A stretch of DNA of 64,000 nt from Gluconobacter kanchanaburiensis NBRC 103587 (GCF_007988905.1 NZ_BJVA01000002.1:124001-188000); one strand, 5' to 3'. Shown: positions 36,998 through 46,318, counted from the first letter of the stretch. The notes: generated by a model not told the origin, from the letters alone. Program-made: numbers and translations.

Positions 36998-39900
36998 TCA
37001 GGAAACGACTTTTTCCGCAAGCAGGCGCTCTGCCCGTTCGATGTTCCGGGATTGGACCTCCGCATGCTCCACGGACAGGACTGCGCCGTTGTCGAACGTC
37101 ACGGAAATATCCGTCATCCGCGACCCGAAAACATCTCCCACCACGTTGACGAGAACGAAGCGGTAGACGCCATCCAGCGGCCGCGCATAGCCTTCAAGCG
37201 GCATGAACTGACCGCTGAACCCCACACACAGAGGTGCATCGCGATGCACTGTGCCGACATCCATGCGTGAGACGCGCTCCATCGCAAAGAAGACGATGTC
37301 ATCACGGCTTTCCGAAACCAGGCCACCATAAATCTGTCCCGCACGGGACAAGTTCCGGAAGAACATCCAGCCACGAACCGACAGAGCCCCGTCCGGCTGC
37401 AGTTCGGATGGGGGATCACCAATCAGGCCACTAAAGCCATCAATGTAGTAATCGAGGCTTCCGGCCGTATAGGGATGCATCTGATGCTTACCGATCCCGG
37501 ACAGCTTGATACCGCGCATCAGACCATCACTGTGGGACACGCGCCGGAAATCGGAGAGGACGGTATCGTTGGACGGTGCAGAGCGGATGATCTTGTGAAT
37601 CTTACCGCCTTCGACCTCGATCTGCATAGGCGTGAGCTGGAACGCGCCCTGACCGTTGATCACGTTGATCAGGCCGATCCGGAAACGCCCTTCACACCAT
37701 TTACCGCGCAGAGCAACCTTGCCGGAGAAACCGGCACGACGAGGTGCATTGCCGAAAAGCTCCGCAATATCCGCACGGATCTCACGCTGGCATTCAAGGA
37801 AGATCATGGCGCTGTCAGCATCGTCGCCCAGCAACACCGCAAACATCTGCCCCGCGGAGCTGATGCCCGGAAGGATCATCCAGCCGCGAATATGGAATTC
37901 CGGCGCGCCCAGGAACGGCTCTTCCTCGATATCGGAAAAGACATGATGGCAGATGTCGTCAATGTAGCATTCCGCGCCTTGAACCGAGAACCAGTCGGTA
38001 ACGGGAACCGGCATTTCGACAGACAGGTCGCGAGCGGTCGGCGGATCGAAAATATGACGCGGCGGAGCCTGATGGCGCCAGGACGCATGCGGAAGCAAAT
38101 GGACCTGCCCGGCGTCAAGGCGGAGTTCCGACACGCCCATTTCCCGGCGGGGCGCCATATGGTGATAGAGGCTGAGCAGTTCGTCAGCGTAATCCCGGGC
38201 ATGCGTCCAGAGCGCCGGCGTGATGTTCTGCATGATGGTACGGCGGAGCGGTTCGGAGGAGCGCAGCAGTTCCAGACGCTCAAGCACCATGCTCGGACGG
38301 CTGATGGGTACCTTGAAGCCGTTGACGCCGTCCTCAACGCGATCCCCCAGTGCTCCCACATCGGTCACGATGGGGATCAGTCCGTTCTGCCAGGCTTCTG
38401 ACAGGGAGATGCAGTAGGTCTCGGGCCAGATGGAAAGGTTGAGTGCAACATCTGCGACCTTCAGCGCCTCGATATCACCCATATCGTAACGGCCATAGAT
38501 CTTGACATTCGGACGCGGGGTGGCGGTCAGAACGGCTTCATATTCCGGATGCACATATCCAAAAATATGAAAGACGAAATGATCCGGGTGGGCGATATCG
38601 ATCAGGTTCAGAATCGTATCGGCGCCTTTGGTCCGCAGGAAGTTCCCGACAATGGCGACGCCCAGCGGACGGTCCCCCAGCGGCTCGTAAGGCTTCATCA
38701 GAACCGGGACAGTGTTGTCCGGGCTCGGGATCCCCATCACCAGACTGCGCTTGGTATCGAGAACCGGATAGATCTCGTGCGTCAGATCCCGCGAATGGAC
38801 CGTGCCAAACAGGATGGCATCAACGGAATGCAGCATCTTGGCCACGAAGGCGCGTCGGGTCTGCTCGCCGCCGTGATCAACGTTTTCCGACGCCTTGAGC
38901 GTGATGTCGGCAGCGAGAACGGAGCGCACCTCGTCTTCGACGTAACGGAGTTCATGGTTGAGCAGGTTGTAGCGGGCCGAGAGCAGCCAGAAATCATGGG
39001 CTGAGAAAATGACGCCCGCACCATTAGCCTTCGCAATGATGGGCAGGGACAGCGCATGATGACCCAGATGCTGGAAATGAACGATGTCGATATTGTACTG
39101 GCTGATAACGCTCGAAAACGACATTTCCTCGGGCGAATCGCACAGAGCATCCTGCCAACCCACTTCCGGCACGTCGAAACGTTCAAGCTCCTGCCCGTTG
39201 GCCGTCGTGAGGCGGCAGAAATTGCCGCGACGCAGCCAGTAGAAATATTCCACATCCCGCGACAGAAGTGTGCACAGACCCTGCTGGTAGACTTCCACGC
39301 CACCCCATGCCTGTTCATGGATAGTGGAGTGCGTGCACATCAGAACCCGCAGTCGCCGACGGCGGCGCAGCGGAGCAGGCGGCTCGGCGTGACGTCCGAA
39401 ATCTGCACCCGTAATGTCACGCATCTTCTGGAGCCTGTGCTCATAGAGATGCTGGGACAGGACAGACTTCTGAGCAGCCAGTGCCGCGGTGCGACGCGCC
39501 CCCTTCTGCTGGAGAAGCTTAGCGATGGCGTCCACGACCTGATTGGCGTCACGCGCAAGGGCAATGCCATTTACGGTCTCGAAATGCTCGGCCCCCATGC
39601 TTTCCGGCGCCTCCACGACCTGTGCCGCACCCGCGAGTGCCAGTTCGAAAAAGCGCGGTCCCGGTGCGGTCGCCTGACTGACATCTCCATGACTGGCATA
39701 GTCGCGGAACATCGTCAGGGTGACGGCGCTGACATTCGCAAAATCGATGAAGGCTTCGTGGCTGATCGGGCGCTGGATGGCTAACGCAGCCAGATCTGCC
39801 GGAAGGGGCGGCAAGAACTCATTTGTGGGGCAAACAAGCTTCAGCCGGGCATCGGGAAATGCAGCGATGACCTTGCGCAGGGTATGGACCCGATTCGGCC

Positions 39901-40345
39901 ACATCGTTCCAGCGAAGAAAATATCATATTCCAGCTCGGCGGCAGGAAGAACGCTGCGCTCATGAATCGACGGACTGGCGGCGAGCGGGAGATAATGCCC
40001 CTTGCCGTGATAGTGCTCGGCGCAAGAGGGATCGTTGGTGAAGACGTAGTCGAAGAGTTCAGCATTCTCGACGTTGAAATCCCGCATGAACGGATCTTCG
40101 AACGTCCAGAGAACCATGGTCTTGAAGGCAGGGCGCACGCGACGAATCAGCGGCAGGTTGATTCTCTGGGCGTCCAGGCAGATCAGAACGTCATGCTCGC
40201 CAGCGGCTGCGATGCCTGCCAGGCTCATGTTGTCAGCGACAACGACCTGCTCCTTGCCGAAGAGCGTCTGAGCCGCCCTCTGGACGGCTAGCGTCAGATA
40301 GGAATTGGGATTGTGGGTATAATTCGTATTGTAAATGACCGCCAT
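36998..40345 (-). CDS. Large modular glycosyltransferase: CgeB-like, GT4 and tandem C-terminal domains
   Basis: An 1115-residue protein. The ATG at 40345 follows AGGAG and a short spacer. Residues 1-320 resemble CgeB (VLWTFEDP, PGPRFFELALAGAAQV). Residues about 333-720 are a GT4 domain (GGVEVYQQGLC, VGNFLRTKGADTIL, PETYCISLSEAWQNGLIP). Residues about 791-918 and 964-1091 are two copies of one domain with shared GWM, AGQ, GFSG and L(I/V)NV blocks, which I do not recognise. It is the first gene of the operon. It probably builds a surface or protein-linked glycan, which is inference. Confidence 0.83.
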   Translation of the reverse strand: MAVIYNTNYTHNPNSYLTLAVQRAAQTLFGKEQVVVADNMSLAGIAAAGEHDVLICLDAQRINLPLIRRVRPAFKTMVLWTFEDPFMRDFNVENAELFDYVFTNDPSCAEHYHGKGHYLPLAASPSIHERSVLPAAELEYDIFFAGTMWPNRVHTLRKVIAAFPDARLKLVCPTNEFLPPLPADLAALAIQRPISHEAFIDFANVSAVTLTMFRDYASHGDVSQATAPGPRFFELALAGAAQVVEAPESMGAEHFETVNGIALARDANQVVDAIAKLLQQKGARRTAALAAQKSVLSQHLYEHRLQKMRDITGADFGRHAEPPAPLRRRRRLRVLMCTHSTIHEQAWGGVEVYQQGLCTLLSRDVEYFYWLRRGNFCRLTTANGQELERFDVPEVGWQDALCDSPEEMSFSSVISQYNIDIVHFQHLGHHALSLPIIAKANGAGVIFSAHDFWLLSARYNLLNHELRYVEDEVRSVLAADITLKASENVDHGGEQTRRAFVAKMLHSVDAILFGTVHSRDLTHEIYPVLDTKRSLVMGIPSPDNTVPVLMKPYEPLGDRPLGVAIVGNFLRTKGADTILNLIDIAHPDHFVFHIFGYVHPEYEAVLTATPRPNVKIYGRYDMGDIEALKVADVALNLSIWPETYCISLSEAWQNGLIPIVTDVGALGDRVEDGVNGFKVPISRPSMVLERLELLRSSEPLRRTIMQNITPALWTHARDYADELLSLYHHMAPRREMGVSELRLDAGQVHLLPHASWRHQAPPRHIFDPPTARDLSVEMPVPVTDWFSVQGAECYIDDICHHVFSDIEEEPFLGAPEFHIRGWMILPGISSAGQMFAVLLGDDADSAMIFLECQREIRADIAELFGNAPRRAGFSGKVALRGKWCEGRFRIGLINVINGQGAFQLTPMQIEVEGGKIHKIIRSAPSNDTVLSDFRRVSHSDGLMRGIKLSGIGKHQMHPYTAGSLDYYIDGFSGLIGDPPSELQPDGALSVRGWMFFRNLSRAGQIYGGLVSESRDDIVFFAMERVSRMDVGTVHRDAPLCVGFSGQFMPLEGYARPLDGVYRFVLVNVVGDVFGSRMTDISVTFDNGAVLSVEHAEVQSRNIERAERLLAEKVVS

Positions 40346-40498
40346 CAATCTCCTGGGCGCGGACGCCCACTCCCATTTCTAACTGGACCGCCGTTTTCTT
40401 CCCGGGACATGCATCCTGTCGATGACATTAATATCCCGCATATTTTGTAGCTGATGACTTGAAATATCAAAAGCCCATCGTGAAAGATTAACGTCAAA

Positions 40499-40529
40499 CA
40501 AAAAAAGGGTCGCCGAAGCGACCCTTTTC
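40499..40529 (-). terminator. Rho-independent terminator of rpsA
   Basis: On the minus strand AAAAGGGTCGC pairs with GCGACCCTTTT around TTCG and runs into a T-tract, 50 bp after the rpsA stop. Confidence 0.93.
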
Positions 40530-40578
40530 ATATCTAGCCGAAGGAGCTTCCGTTCCCTCCGCCCACCGAAGCAAAAGC

Positions 40579-42291
40579 TCAGGCGTCCGTGTTACGACGG
40601 CGGATGGCGGCACCAAGGATATCGCCCAGGGACGCACCCGAGTCAGAAGACCCGTACTCGTTGATCGCAGCCTTGTCTTCCTCGACCTCGCGGCCACGGA
40701 TCGTCAGGGCCAGCTTGCGCGATGCGCGGTCAACGGAGACGACCTTGGCATCAACCTTCTCACCAACAGCGAAACGCTCCGGACGCTGCTCGGCCTTGTC
40801 GCGGGCCAGCTCGGCGCGACGGATGAAGCCGGTCAGGACGTCGTCCACCTTCACTTCGATGCCGTTGCTCTGGACAGCGGTCACGACGCAGGTAACGACA
40901 GCGCCCTTCTGAACGCGGGACAGCGTGTCAGCTGCCGGATCTTCCTGAAGCTGCTTGATGCCCAGGGAGATGCGCTCCTTCTCGGGATCCACATCGAGAA
41001 CCTTGGCCTTGACGACCTGGCCCTTCTCGTAGTGCGCCATGGCTGCTTCGCCCGGCTCGTCCCAGGACAGGTCGGACATGTGAACCATGCCGTCGATGTC
41101 TGCGGAAAGACCAACGAACAGACCGAATTCGGTGATGTTGCGGATCTCGCCTTCGATGATCGAACCGACCTTGTGCTCTTCCTCGAACTGCTCCCACGGG
41201 TTGCGCTGAACCTGCTTGAGACCGAGGGAGATGCGGCGCTTGGAGCTGTCCACATCCAGAACCATGACGTCGACTTCCTGCGAAGTAGCGACGATCTTGC
41301 CCGGATGGACGTTCTTCTTCGTCCAGGACATCTCGGAAACGTGTACCAGACCTTCGACGCCCGGCTCCAGCTCCACGAATGCACCGTAGTCGGTGATGTT
41401 CGTGACGCGGCCCGTGAAGCGTGCACCAGCCGGATACTTGATGGCGACGTTTTCCCACGGATCAGCTTCAAGCTGCTTCATGCCGAGGGAGATACGCTGC
41501 GTGTCCGGGTTGAAGCGGATGACCTGCACGCGAACCGGCTGACCGATCTGCAGGGCTTCGGACGGGTGGTTGATGCGCTTCCAGGCGATGTCAGTGACAT
41601 GCAGGAGGCCGTCAACGCCGCCAAGGTCAACGAACGCACCGTAATCGGTGATGTTCTTGACGACGCCGTCGAGGATCATGCCTTCCTTCAGGCCCTGAAT
41701 CAGCTCGGAACGCTGTTCCGCACGGGTCTCTTCGAGAACGGCACGACGCGAAACAACGATGTTGCCACGGGCGCGGTCCATCTTCAGGATCTGGAACGGC
41801 TGCGGCTGGCCCATCAGGGGTCCGACGTCACGAACCGGACGGATGTCGACCTGGCTGCCCGGAAGGAACGCCATGGCGCCGCCGAGATCAACCGTGAAGC
41901 CGCCCTTGACGCGACCATAGATCGTGCCGTTGACGCGCTGGTTGTTGGCGAATGCACGCTCCAGAGCGGTCCATGCCTCTTCGCGGCGAGCCTTCTCGCG
42001 CGACAGGACGATGGAGCCGTCACGGTCTTCGTAACGCTCGACATAAAGCTCGACAACGTCGCCCGGCTTCACATCCGGGGCAACGCCGACGGGGCCGAAT
42101 TCCTTAAGGGAAACGCGGCCTTCGCTCTTGAGGCCAACATCGACGATGGCAAATTCATCGGTCAGGCGGACGACGCGGCCCGTGACGACGGAGCCGTCAA
42201 AGCCGGTGTCGCGGCCCAGGGTCTCGTCGAGGAGAGCTGCAAAATCTTCGTGAGCGCGCTCGGTCGTGGGGGTCTGAGTGGCTGAAGCCAT
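40579..42291 (-). CDS. rpsA: 30S ribosomal protein S1
   Basis: A 570-residue S1 with six S1/OB-fold repeats. The ATG at 42291 (ASATQTPTTERAHEDF) gives the usual alphaproteobacterial length. Repeats 3-6 are the clearest, each with GAFVDLGGVDGLLHVTDI or GLFVGLSADIDGMVHMS-like blocks, plus ISLG[ML]KQ endings. S1 brings mRNAs to the 30S subunit. It lies downstream of aroA and cmk, a conserved alphaproteobacterial order, with a 253-bp leader. A terminator follows the stop. Confidence 0.98.
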   Translation of the reverse strand: MASATQTPTTERAHEDFAALLDETLGRDTGFDGSVVTGRVVRLTDEFAIVDVGLKSEGRVSLKEFGPVGVAPDVKPGDVVELYVERYEDRDGSIVLSREKARREEAWTALERAFANNQRVNGTIYGRVKGGFTVDLGGAMAFLPGSQVDIRPVRDVGPLMGQPQPFQILKMDRARGNIVVSRRAVLEETRAEQRSELIQGLKEGMILDGVVKNITDYGAFVDLGGVDGLLHVTDIAWKRINHPSEALQIGQPVRVQVIRFNPDTQRISLGMKQLEADPWENVAIKYPAGARFTGRVTNITDYGAFVELEPGVEGLVHVSEMSWTKKNVHPGKIVATSQEVDVMVLDVDSSKRRISLGLKQVQRNPWEQFEEEHKVGSIIEGEIRNITEFGLFVGLSADIDGMVHMSDLSWDEPGEAAMAHYEKGQVVKAKVLDVDPEKERISLGIKQLQEDPAADTLSRVQKGAVVTCVVTAVQSNGIEVKVDDVLTGFIRRAELARDKAEQRPERFAVGEKVDAKVVSVDRASRKLALTIRGREVEEDKAAINEYGSSDSGASLGDILGAAIRRRNTDA

Positions 42292-42544
42292 GTAGATACG
42301 ATATTCCCGGATGCCCGTTCCGCAGGCGGAGCAGATATCCACGTCTGCGCCAGATTCATGAAGAATCCGACGTCTCCCCGCTGCCGATGAACGGTCAGAT
42401 CGGGTTATTGGCTGTTCGATCCGCCTGCCAGACGCGGGACGGACCATCCCCCTCCCCTTCGGGGCGGGCGATACGGTGCACCAACACCGTGCGGGGGCGC
42501 GATGTCAATAAAAAAAGCCGTTTTTCAGGCGCTCCGGCGGCAGT
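42292..42544 (-). promoter_or_regulatory. Long rpsA leader with hairpins
   Basis: This 253-bp gap has no gene. On the minus strand it holds a candidate -35 hexamer TTGACA (42504-42509), a perfect hairpin with ACGGTG/CACCGT arms (42473-42490) and a GC-rich hairpin near 42449-42467. Such a leader suits S1 autoregulation, known for rpsA in other bacteria, but the structure here is only inferred. Confidence 0.45.
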
Positions 42545-43186
42545 TCAGCCTCGCGGCCGACGCAGGGCCACGATTTCGCACGCCTTATCAAGGACCTCAG
42601 CGGCGGACAGGCTGTCCGTCTCGATCAGGACCGCATCCGCCGCCTGAACCAAAGGCGCCGTTTCGCGCGTTGAGTCACGTTCGTCCCGCGCCACGATTTC
42701 CGCGACCGCAGCCTCCAGAGCCTTACCGTCTAGCGGAGTCCCGTCCGTCACCTGATGGTGGCGACGCAAAGCGCGGGTGCGCGGAGAGGCCGTGATGAAG
42801 AACTTCACATCGGCGTCCGGAAAAACGACGGTTCCGATATCGCGTCCGTCCACGACCGCGCCGGTTTCGGACGCGAAGACCCGCTGACGTTCCAGAAGCG
42901 CGGCCCTCACCGCGGGCTGCGCCGCCACGAGAGAAGCACCACGATCAATCTCGGGAACACGCAGATCCGTGCGGGCCAGGTCTTCCTGTTGCAGGGCCTG
43001 CGCTTCGCTGGAGGCATCGCCAGCCGGGTCCAGCCCGGCATTCACCACTCGGCGGGCGACAGCACGATACAGCAGGCCGGTATCGAGATAGGGAAGGCCC
43101 AGTTTCGCGGCCAGGGCTTTGGCAAGGGTGCCTTTCCCTGCCGCCGCAGGCCCGTCAACGGCGATGACGAGTGGGCGAGCCGTCAC
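42545..43186 (-). CDS. cmk: Cytidylate kinase
   Basis: A 213-residue kinase that phosphorylates CMP and dCMP to the diphosphates. The P-loop is GPAAAGKGTLAK near the N-terminus. YLDTGLLYRAVA, VDGRDIGTVVFPDADVKFF and ARDERDSTR are specific Cmk blocks. It overlaps aroA by 4 bp and lies upstream of rpsA, as in many alphaproteobacteria. Confidence 0.97.
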   Translation of the reverse strand: MTARPLVIAVDGPAAAGKGTLAKALAAKLGLPYLDTGLLYRAVARRVVNAGLDPAGDASSEAQALQQEDLARTDLRVPEIDRGASLVAAQPAVRAALLERQRVFASETGAVVDGRDIGTVVFPDADVKFFITASPRTRALRRHHQVTDGTPLDGKALEAAVAEIVARDERDSTRETAPLVQAADAVLIETDSLSAAEVLDKACEIVALRRPRG

Positions 43187-44511
43187 GCCGTCAGCCCCGC
43201 ACCCAAAGCGTTCATCAGGTCCACGAAACCGGGGAAGCTGGTTTCGATGAAGGCCGTGTCGTCCACCTTCACGGGCTTTGCAGCTGCCAGACCCAGCACC
43301 ACGGCGCTCATGGCAAGACGGTGATCCATATGGGTTTCGACCGTTCCGCCGCCGAGGGGCGCATGAGAGCCTTTCACGATGAGATCATCTCCGATCACTT
43401 CGGTCTCCGCGCCGTTCACGTTCAGCAGGGCGACAGTGGACGCCAGACGGTCACTTTCCTTCACGCGCAGCTCCTCCAGCCCCCGAAGACGGGACGAGCC
43501 CTCCGCGAAAGCGCAGGCCACAGCGAGGACCGGGTATTCGTCGATCATGGACGGCGCACGCTCCGGCGGAACCTCCACCGCTTTGAGCTGGCTGTGACGG
43601 ACGTGCAGATCCCCAACAGGCTCGCCCCCTTCCACGCGCTCGTTTTCGATAGAGAGCGAGGCCCCCATTTCGATCAGCGTCGTGAACAGCCCCGTCCTCA
43701 GCGGATTGAGGCCCACGCCTTCGATCCAGATATCCGACCCCGGCACCAGCAGGGCGGCAACAATCGGGAAAGCCGCCGATGACGGATCGCCCGGAACGAT
43801 AACATCGCGGGCCGTCAGCCTGACCGGCCCCGTCAGGGTGATCCTGCGTCCTCCGGCCTCGAAACGCGACACGTCCACATCGACGCCAAAATGACGCAGC
43901 ATGTTTTCAGTATGATCGCGGGTTGCGACGGGTTCTTCCACGATCGTAGTGCCCTGCGCATTCAGGCCGGCCAGCAGAATGGCGGACTTGACCTGCGCGG
44001 AGGCCACCGGCAGGCGGTATTCGATTGGTCGCGCCTCGCCTGTTCCCCGAATCGCCATGGGAAGGCGACCGCCCTCACGCGTCAGAAACTCCGAGCCGTT
44101 GGCAGCCAGAGGGGTCGTCACGCGCCGCATGGGGCGCGAACGCAGGGACGCGTCCCCCGTCATGACACTGTTGAAGGCGTGCGATGACAGGATCCCGGAC
44201 AGCAGACGGGCGGCCGTGCCGGAATTGCCCATGTCCAGTACGTCTGCGGGTTCATTCAGGGCTCCTACGCCGCGGCCATCGATGATCCACTCGGCACCGT
44301 CCCGAGTAATGATCGCGCCAAGCGCGCGCATGGCGTCAGCCGTCCGCAGCACATCTTCGCCCTCAAGCAGGCCACTGACATGCGTGCGGCCGGAAGCGAG
44401 GGCGGCGAGCATCAGTGAGCGATGACTGATGGATTTGTCACCCGGAACACGGGTGCGGCCGGAAAGTCCCTTGGGGGACGCGGAGACGGTCAGGGGGCGC
44501 GAGACTTGCAT
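43183..44511 (-). CDS. aroA: 3-phosphoshikimate 1-carboxyvinyltransferase (EPSP synthase)
   Basis: A 442-residue shikimate-pathway enzyme that joins PEP to shikimate-3-phosphate. The ATG at 44511 (MQVSRPLTV) was chosen. Signature blocks are VPGDKSISHR, GNSGTAARLL and RVKESDRLAST. The Gly-Asp-Ala region (AKGLSG... near the N-terminus) is like class II AroA of alphaproteobacteria. It leads the aroA-cmk-rpsA operon. Confidence 0.97.
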   Translation of the reverse strand: MQVSRPLTVSASPKGLSGRTRVPGDKSISHRSLMLAALASGRTHVSGLLEGEDVLRTADAMRALGAIITRDGAEWIIDGRGVGALNEPADVLDMGNSGTAARLLSGILSSHAFNSVMTGDASLRSRPMRRVTTPLAANGSEFLTREGGRLPMAIRGTGEARPIEYRLPVASAQVKSAILLAGLNAQGTTIVEEPVATRDHTENMLRHFGVDVDVSRFEAGGRRITLTGPVRLTARDVIVPGDPSSAAFPIVAALLVPGSDIWIEGVGLNPLRTGLFTTLIEMGASLSIENERVEGGEPVGDLHVRHSQLKAVEVPPERAPSMIDEYPVLAVACAFAEGSSRLRGLEELRVKESDRLASTVALLNVNGAETEVIGDDLIVKGSHAPLGGGTVETHMDHRLAMSAVVLGLAAAKPVKVDDTAFIETSFPGFVDLMNALGAGLTA

Positions 44512-44684
44512 GATGATGTTCTTGCTGGGGTGTCCCGCACCTGTCAATCACCTCGTGAATCATGCCACATCGGCGCAGTCATGCGCCAAAAAACCGTCAG
44601 GAATCATGCTGCAGGATTTGACAGGGCGCGCACAAGCTGGCATGGCCGCGTTCCTTATTCGAGGCATCAGCAGGTTCCCGCACA

Positions 44685-45011
44685 ATGGCAAAACCCGAAC
44701 TTGGTCTGAAACGGACATGCGTTGAGTGCAACGCCCGCTTCTATGACCTGAACCACGTCCCTGCGGTGTGCCCGAAATGCGGCACAACGCAGCCGGATGA
44801 TTCCCGTCTCAAGCGCAGCGAACTTCCCCTGCCGGAAGAGAAGGATCCGAAGCCCCAGGCCAACGAGCATGAGGACGACGTGGATCTGGAAGTCGCCGAT
44901 GACGAGGACGACGATGATGTGATCGCTCCGGACGACGATCTGGACGATGACGACGATCTCAGCAACGACATCGAAGTTCCGAACGACAAGGATGACCGCG
45001 ACGACAACTAA
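44685..45011 (+). CDS. FYDLN acid family protein (TIGR02300)
   Basis: A 108-residue protein. The N-terminus holds a zinc-ribbon-like part with two CxxC pairs (RTCVECNARFYDLN and AVCPKCG). The rest is an extreme acidic tail of Asp/Glu runs. This is a conserved alphaproteobacterial family of unknown role that diverges from aroA here as in relatives. Its last 20 bp overlap the next gene in another frame. Confidence 0.92.
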   Translation: MAKPELGLKRTCVECNARFYDLNHVPAVCPKCGTTQPDDSRLKRSELPLPEEKDPKPQANEHEDDVDLEVADDEDDDDVIAPDDDLDDDDDLSNDIEVPNDKDDRDDN

Positions 45012-45558
45012 GGTTGTCCTCAGAGTCTTCCACGCTGTCATTCTGGCAGCACTGATGGGCGGCTGCACTGATCCGGAAGGCGTTTTCGCTCCGGACAGCG
45101 CAGCCGTTCGCGCGTTCAGGGCCCGGCTCGACAGCCAGCCCAGCGCCACGGCCGTACTTCAGGCCGCCTGTGCGCTCCCGATCCGGGTCCAGCATCTCGG
45201 CGTGGACCGGCCGGTCACGGAAGACATCCTGACGCTTTTGCGCGTGACTGAAACCCATCAGGTTATGACACGTCACGTCCGCCTGCTCTGCGGCGATACA
45301 GTCCTGTCCGACGCCTGGAACTGGTATGTACCCGAGCGGCTGTCTCCCGCCATGAATACCCTGCTGGAGCAGACCGACACGCCTTTCGGGCGCGTGGTCC
45401 AGCAGACAGCCTTCAGACGGCAGAGACTCGAAACACTCTTTCCGGGACGGCATTCGGGAATCGTGTTGCAGAACCGTGCTCTTCTGCTGCGTGGGGCCGA
45501 TGACGCACCGATTTCCCTCGTCGTGGAAGATTATCTTCCCGCGGCCCTGCGTCCCTAA
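44992..45558 (+). CDS. UbiC-like (chorismate lyase-fold) predicted lipoprotein
   Basis: About 188 residues from an ATG at 44992, inside the end of the FYDLN gene. A lipobox (LAALMGGC) puts the mature protein on a membrane outside the cytoplasm. The C-terminal 100 residues resemble chorismate lyase, with HVRLLCGDTVLSDAWNWYVP, DTPFGRVVQQT and a conserved Glu in VVEDYLPAALRP that matches the UbiC catalytic Glu. A cytoplasmic chorismate lyase would not need a lipobox, so a different role is likely. The start has a weak ribosome binding site. Confidence 0.6.
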   Translation: MTATTTKVVLRVFHAVILAALMGGCTDPEGVFAPDSAAVRAFRARLDSQPSATAVLQAACALPIRVQHLGVDRPVTEDILTLLRVTETHQVMTRHVRLLCGDTVLSDAWNWYVPERLSPAMNTLLEQTDTPFGRVVQQTAFRRQRLETLFPGRHSGIVLQNRALLLRGADDAPISLVVEDYLPAALRP

Positions 45559-45562
45559 GACT

Positions 45563-46318
45563 TCAGGATGCGGGCGACCAGTTCAGATGCTGCCCGCTGT
45601 CGAGCGCCAGCATCTGTCCTGTTACGGAAGGAAGCGCGAACAAGGCCAGCACGGCATGAGCAATTTCTTCCGGAGAAGAGCCGTGCCGTAGAGGGGTGCG
45701 GGCGCACATCTCGTCGAAATGCTCCTGCGTCTGACGTGCGGCTGGCAGAACCGGGCCGGGACCGATGGCGTTGACCCGGACTCTTGGCGCCAGAGCAAGC
45801 GCCATGGTCTGCGTCAGGGTCCACAGCCCCGTGCGGGACACGGTATAGCTGACGAAATGCGGCGTCAGGTTCCATACCCGCTGATCCAGCATGTTCAGGA
45901 TCAGCCCTTCTGCTCCTTCAGGGAGCGCCTGCGCCATGGCCTGCGACAGGACAAAAGGCGCCCGAAGGTTGCTCTCCAGATGCAGGTCCCAGCTTTCACG
46001 GGTCACACTGCCCATCTCGTCGCGAACGAAAGCAGAGGCATTGTTGATGAGGATGCCCACCGGACCGAGCGCGGCTTGCGCACGGGGCAGAAGCGCTTCG
46101 ACCTCGTCCTCGCGCTGCAAATCCGCCTGAAGGACGCATCCTCTGCCCCCGATCCGGGCCAGCAGCGCTTCGGCATCGCTGCTGCTATCACGGCAATGAA
46201 TGGCGACGGCGAATCCCTGCTCCGCAAGCATGCCCACGAGCGCCGCGCCGATGCGCCGGGCACCGCCCGTCACCAGAGCGACACGGGGAACATGCGGCGA
46301 AATCCGGAACGGCATCAT
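45563..46318 (-). CDS. Short-chain dehydrogenase/reductase (FolM/pteridine-reductase-like)
   Basis: A protein of about 251 residues. The cofactor site is TGGARRIGAALV, and the Arg pair suggests NADPH. NNAS is the usual structural motif. The active-site motif reads YTVSR rather than YxxxK, so the catalytic Lys is replaced by Arg. LDQRVWNLTPHF and the VNAIGPGPVLPA region suit the FolM/pteridine reductase branch. Convergent with the lipoprotein gene (5 bp). The Arg may alter or abolish activity. Confidence 0.85.
   Translation of the reverse strand: MMPFRISPHVPRVALVTGGARRIGAALVGMLAEQGFAVAIHCRDSSSDAEALLARIGGRGCVLQADLQREDEVEALLPRAQAALGPVGILINNASAFVRDEMGSVTRESWDLHLESNLRAPFVLSQAMAQALPEGAEGLILNMLDQRVWNLTPHFVSYTVSRTGLWTLTQTMALALAPRVRVNAIGPGPVLPAARQTQEHFDEMCARTPLRHGSSPEEIAHAVLALFALPSVTGQMLALDSGQHLNWSPAS

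Noticed and set aside
41032-42285. 417-codon open frame opposite rpsA
   Set aside because: It mirrors the S1 repeats in antisense; composition is unnatural.
40579-42291. Repeated sequence within rpsA as a DNA repeat array
   Set aside because: The repeats are the normal S1 protein domains.
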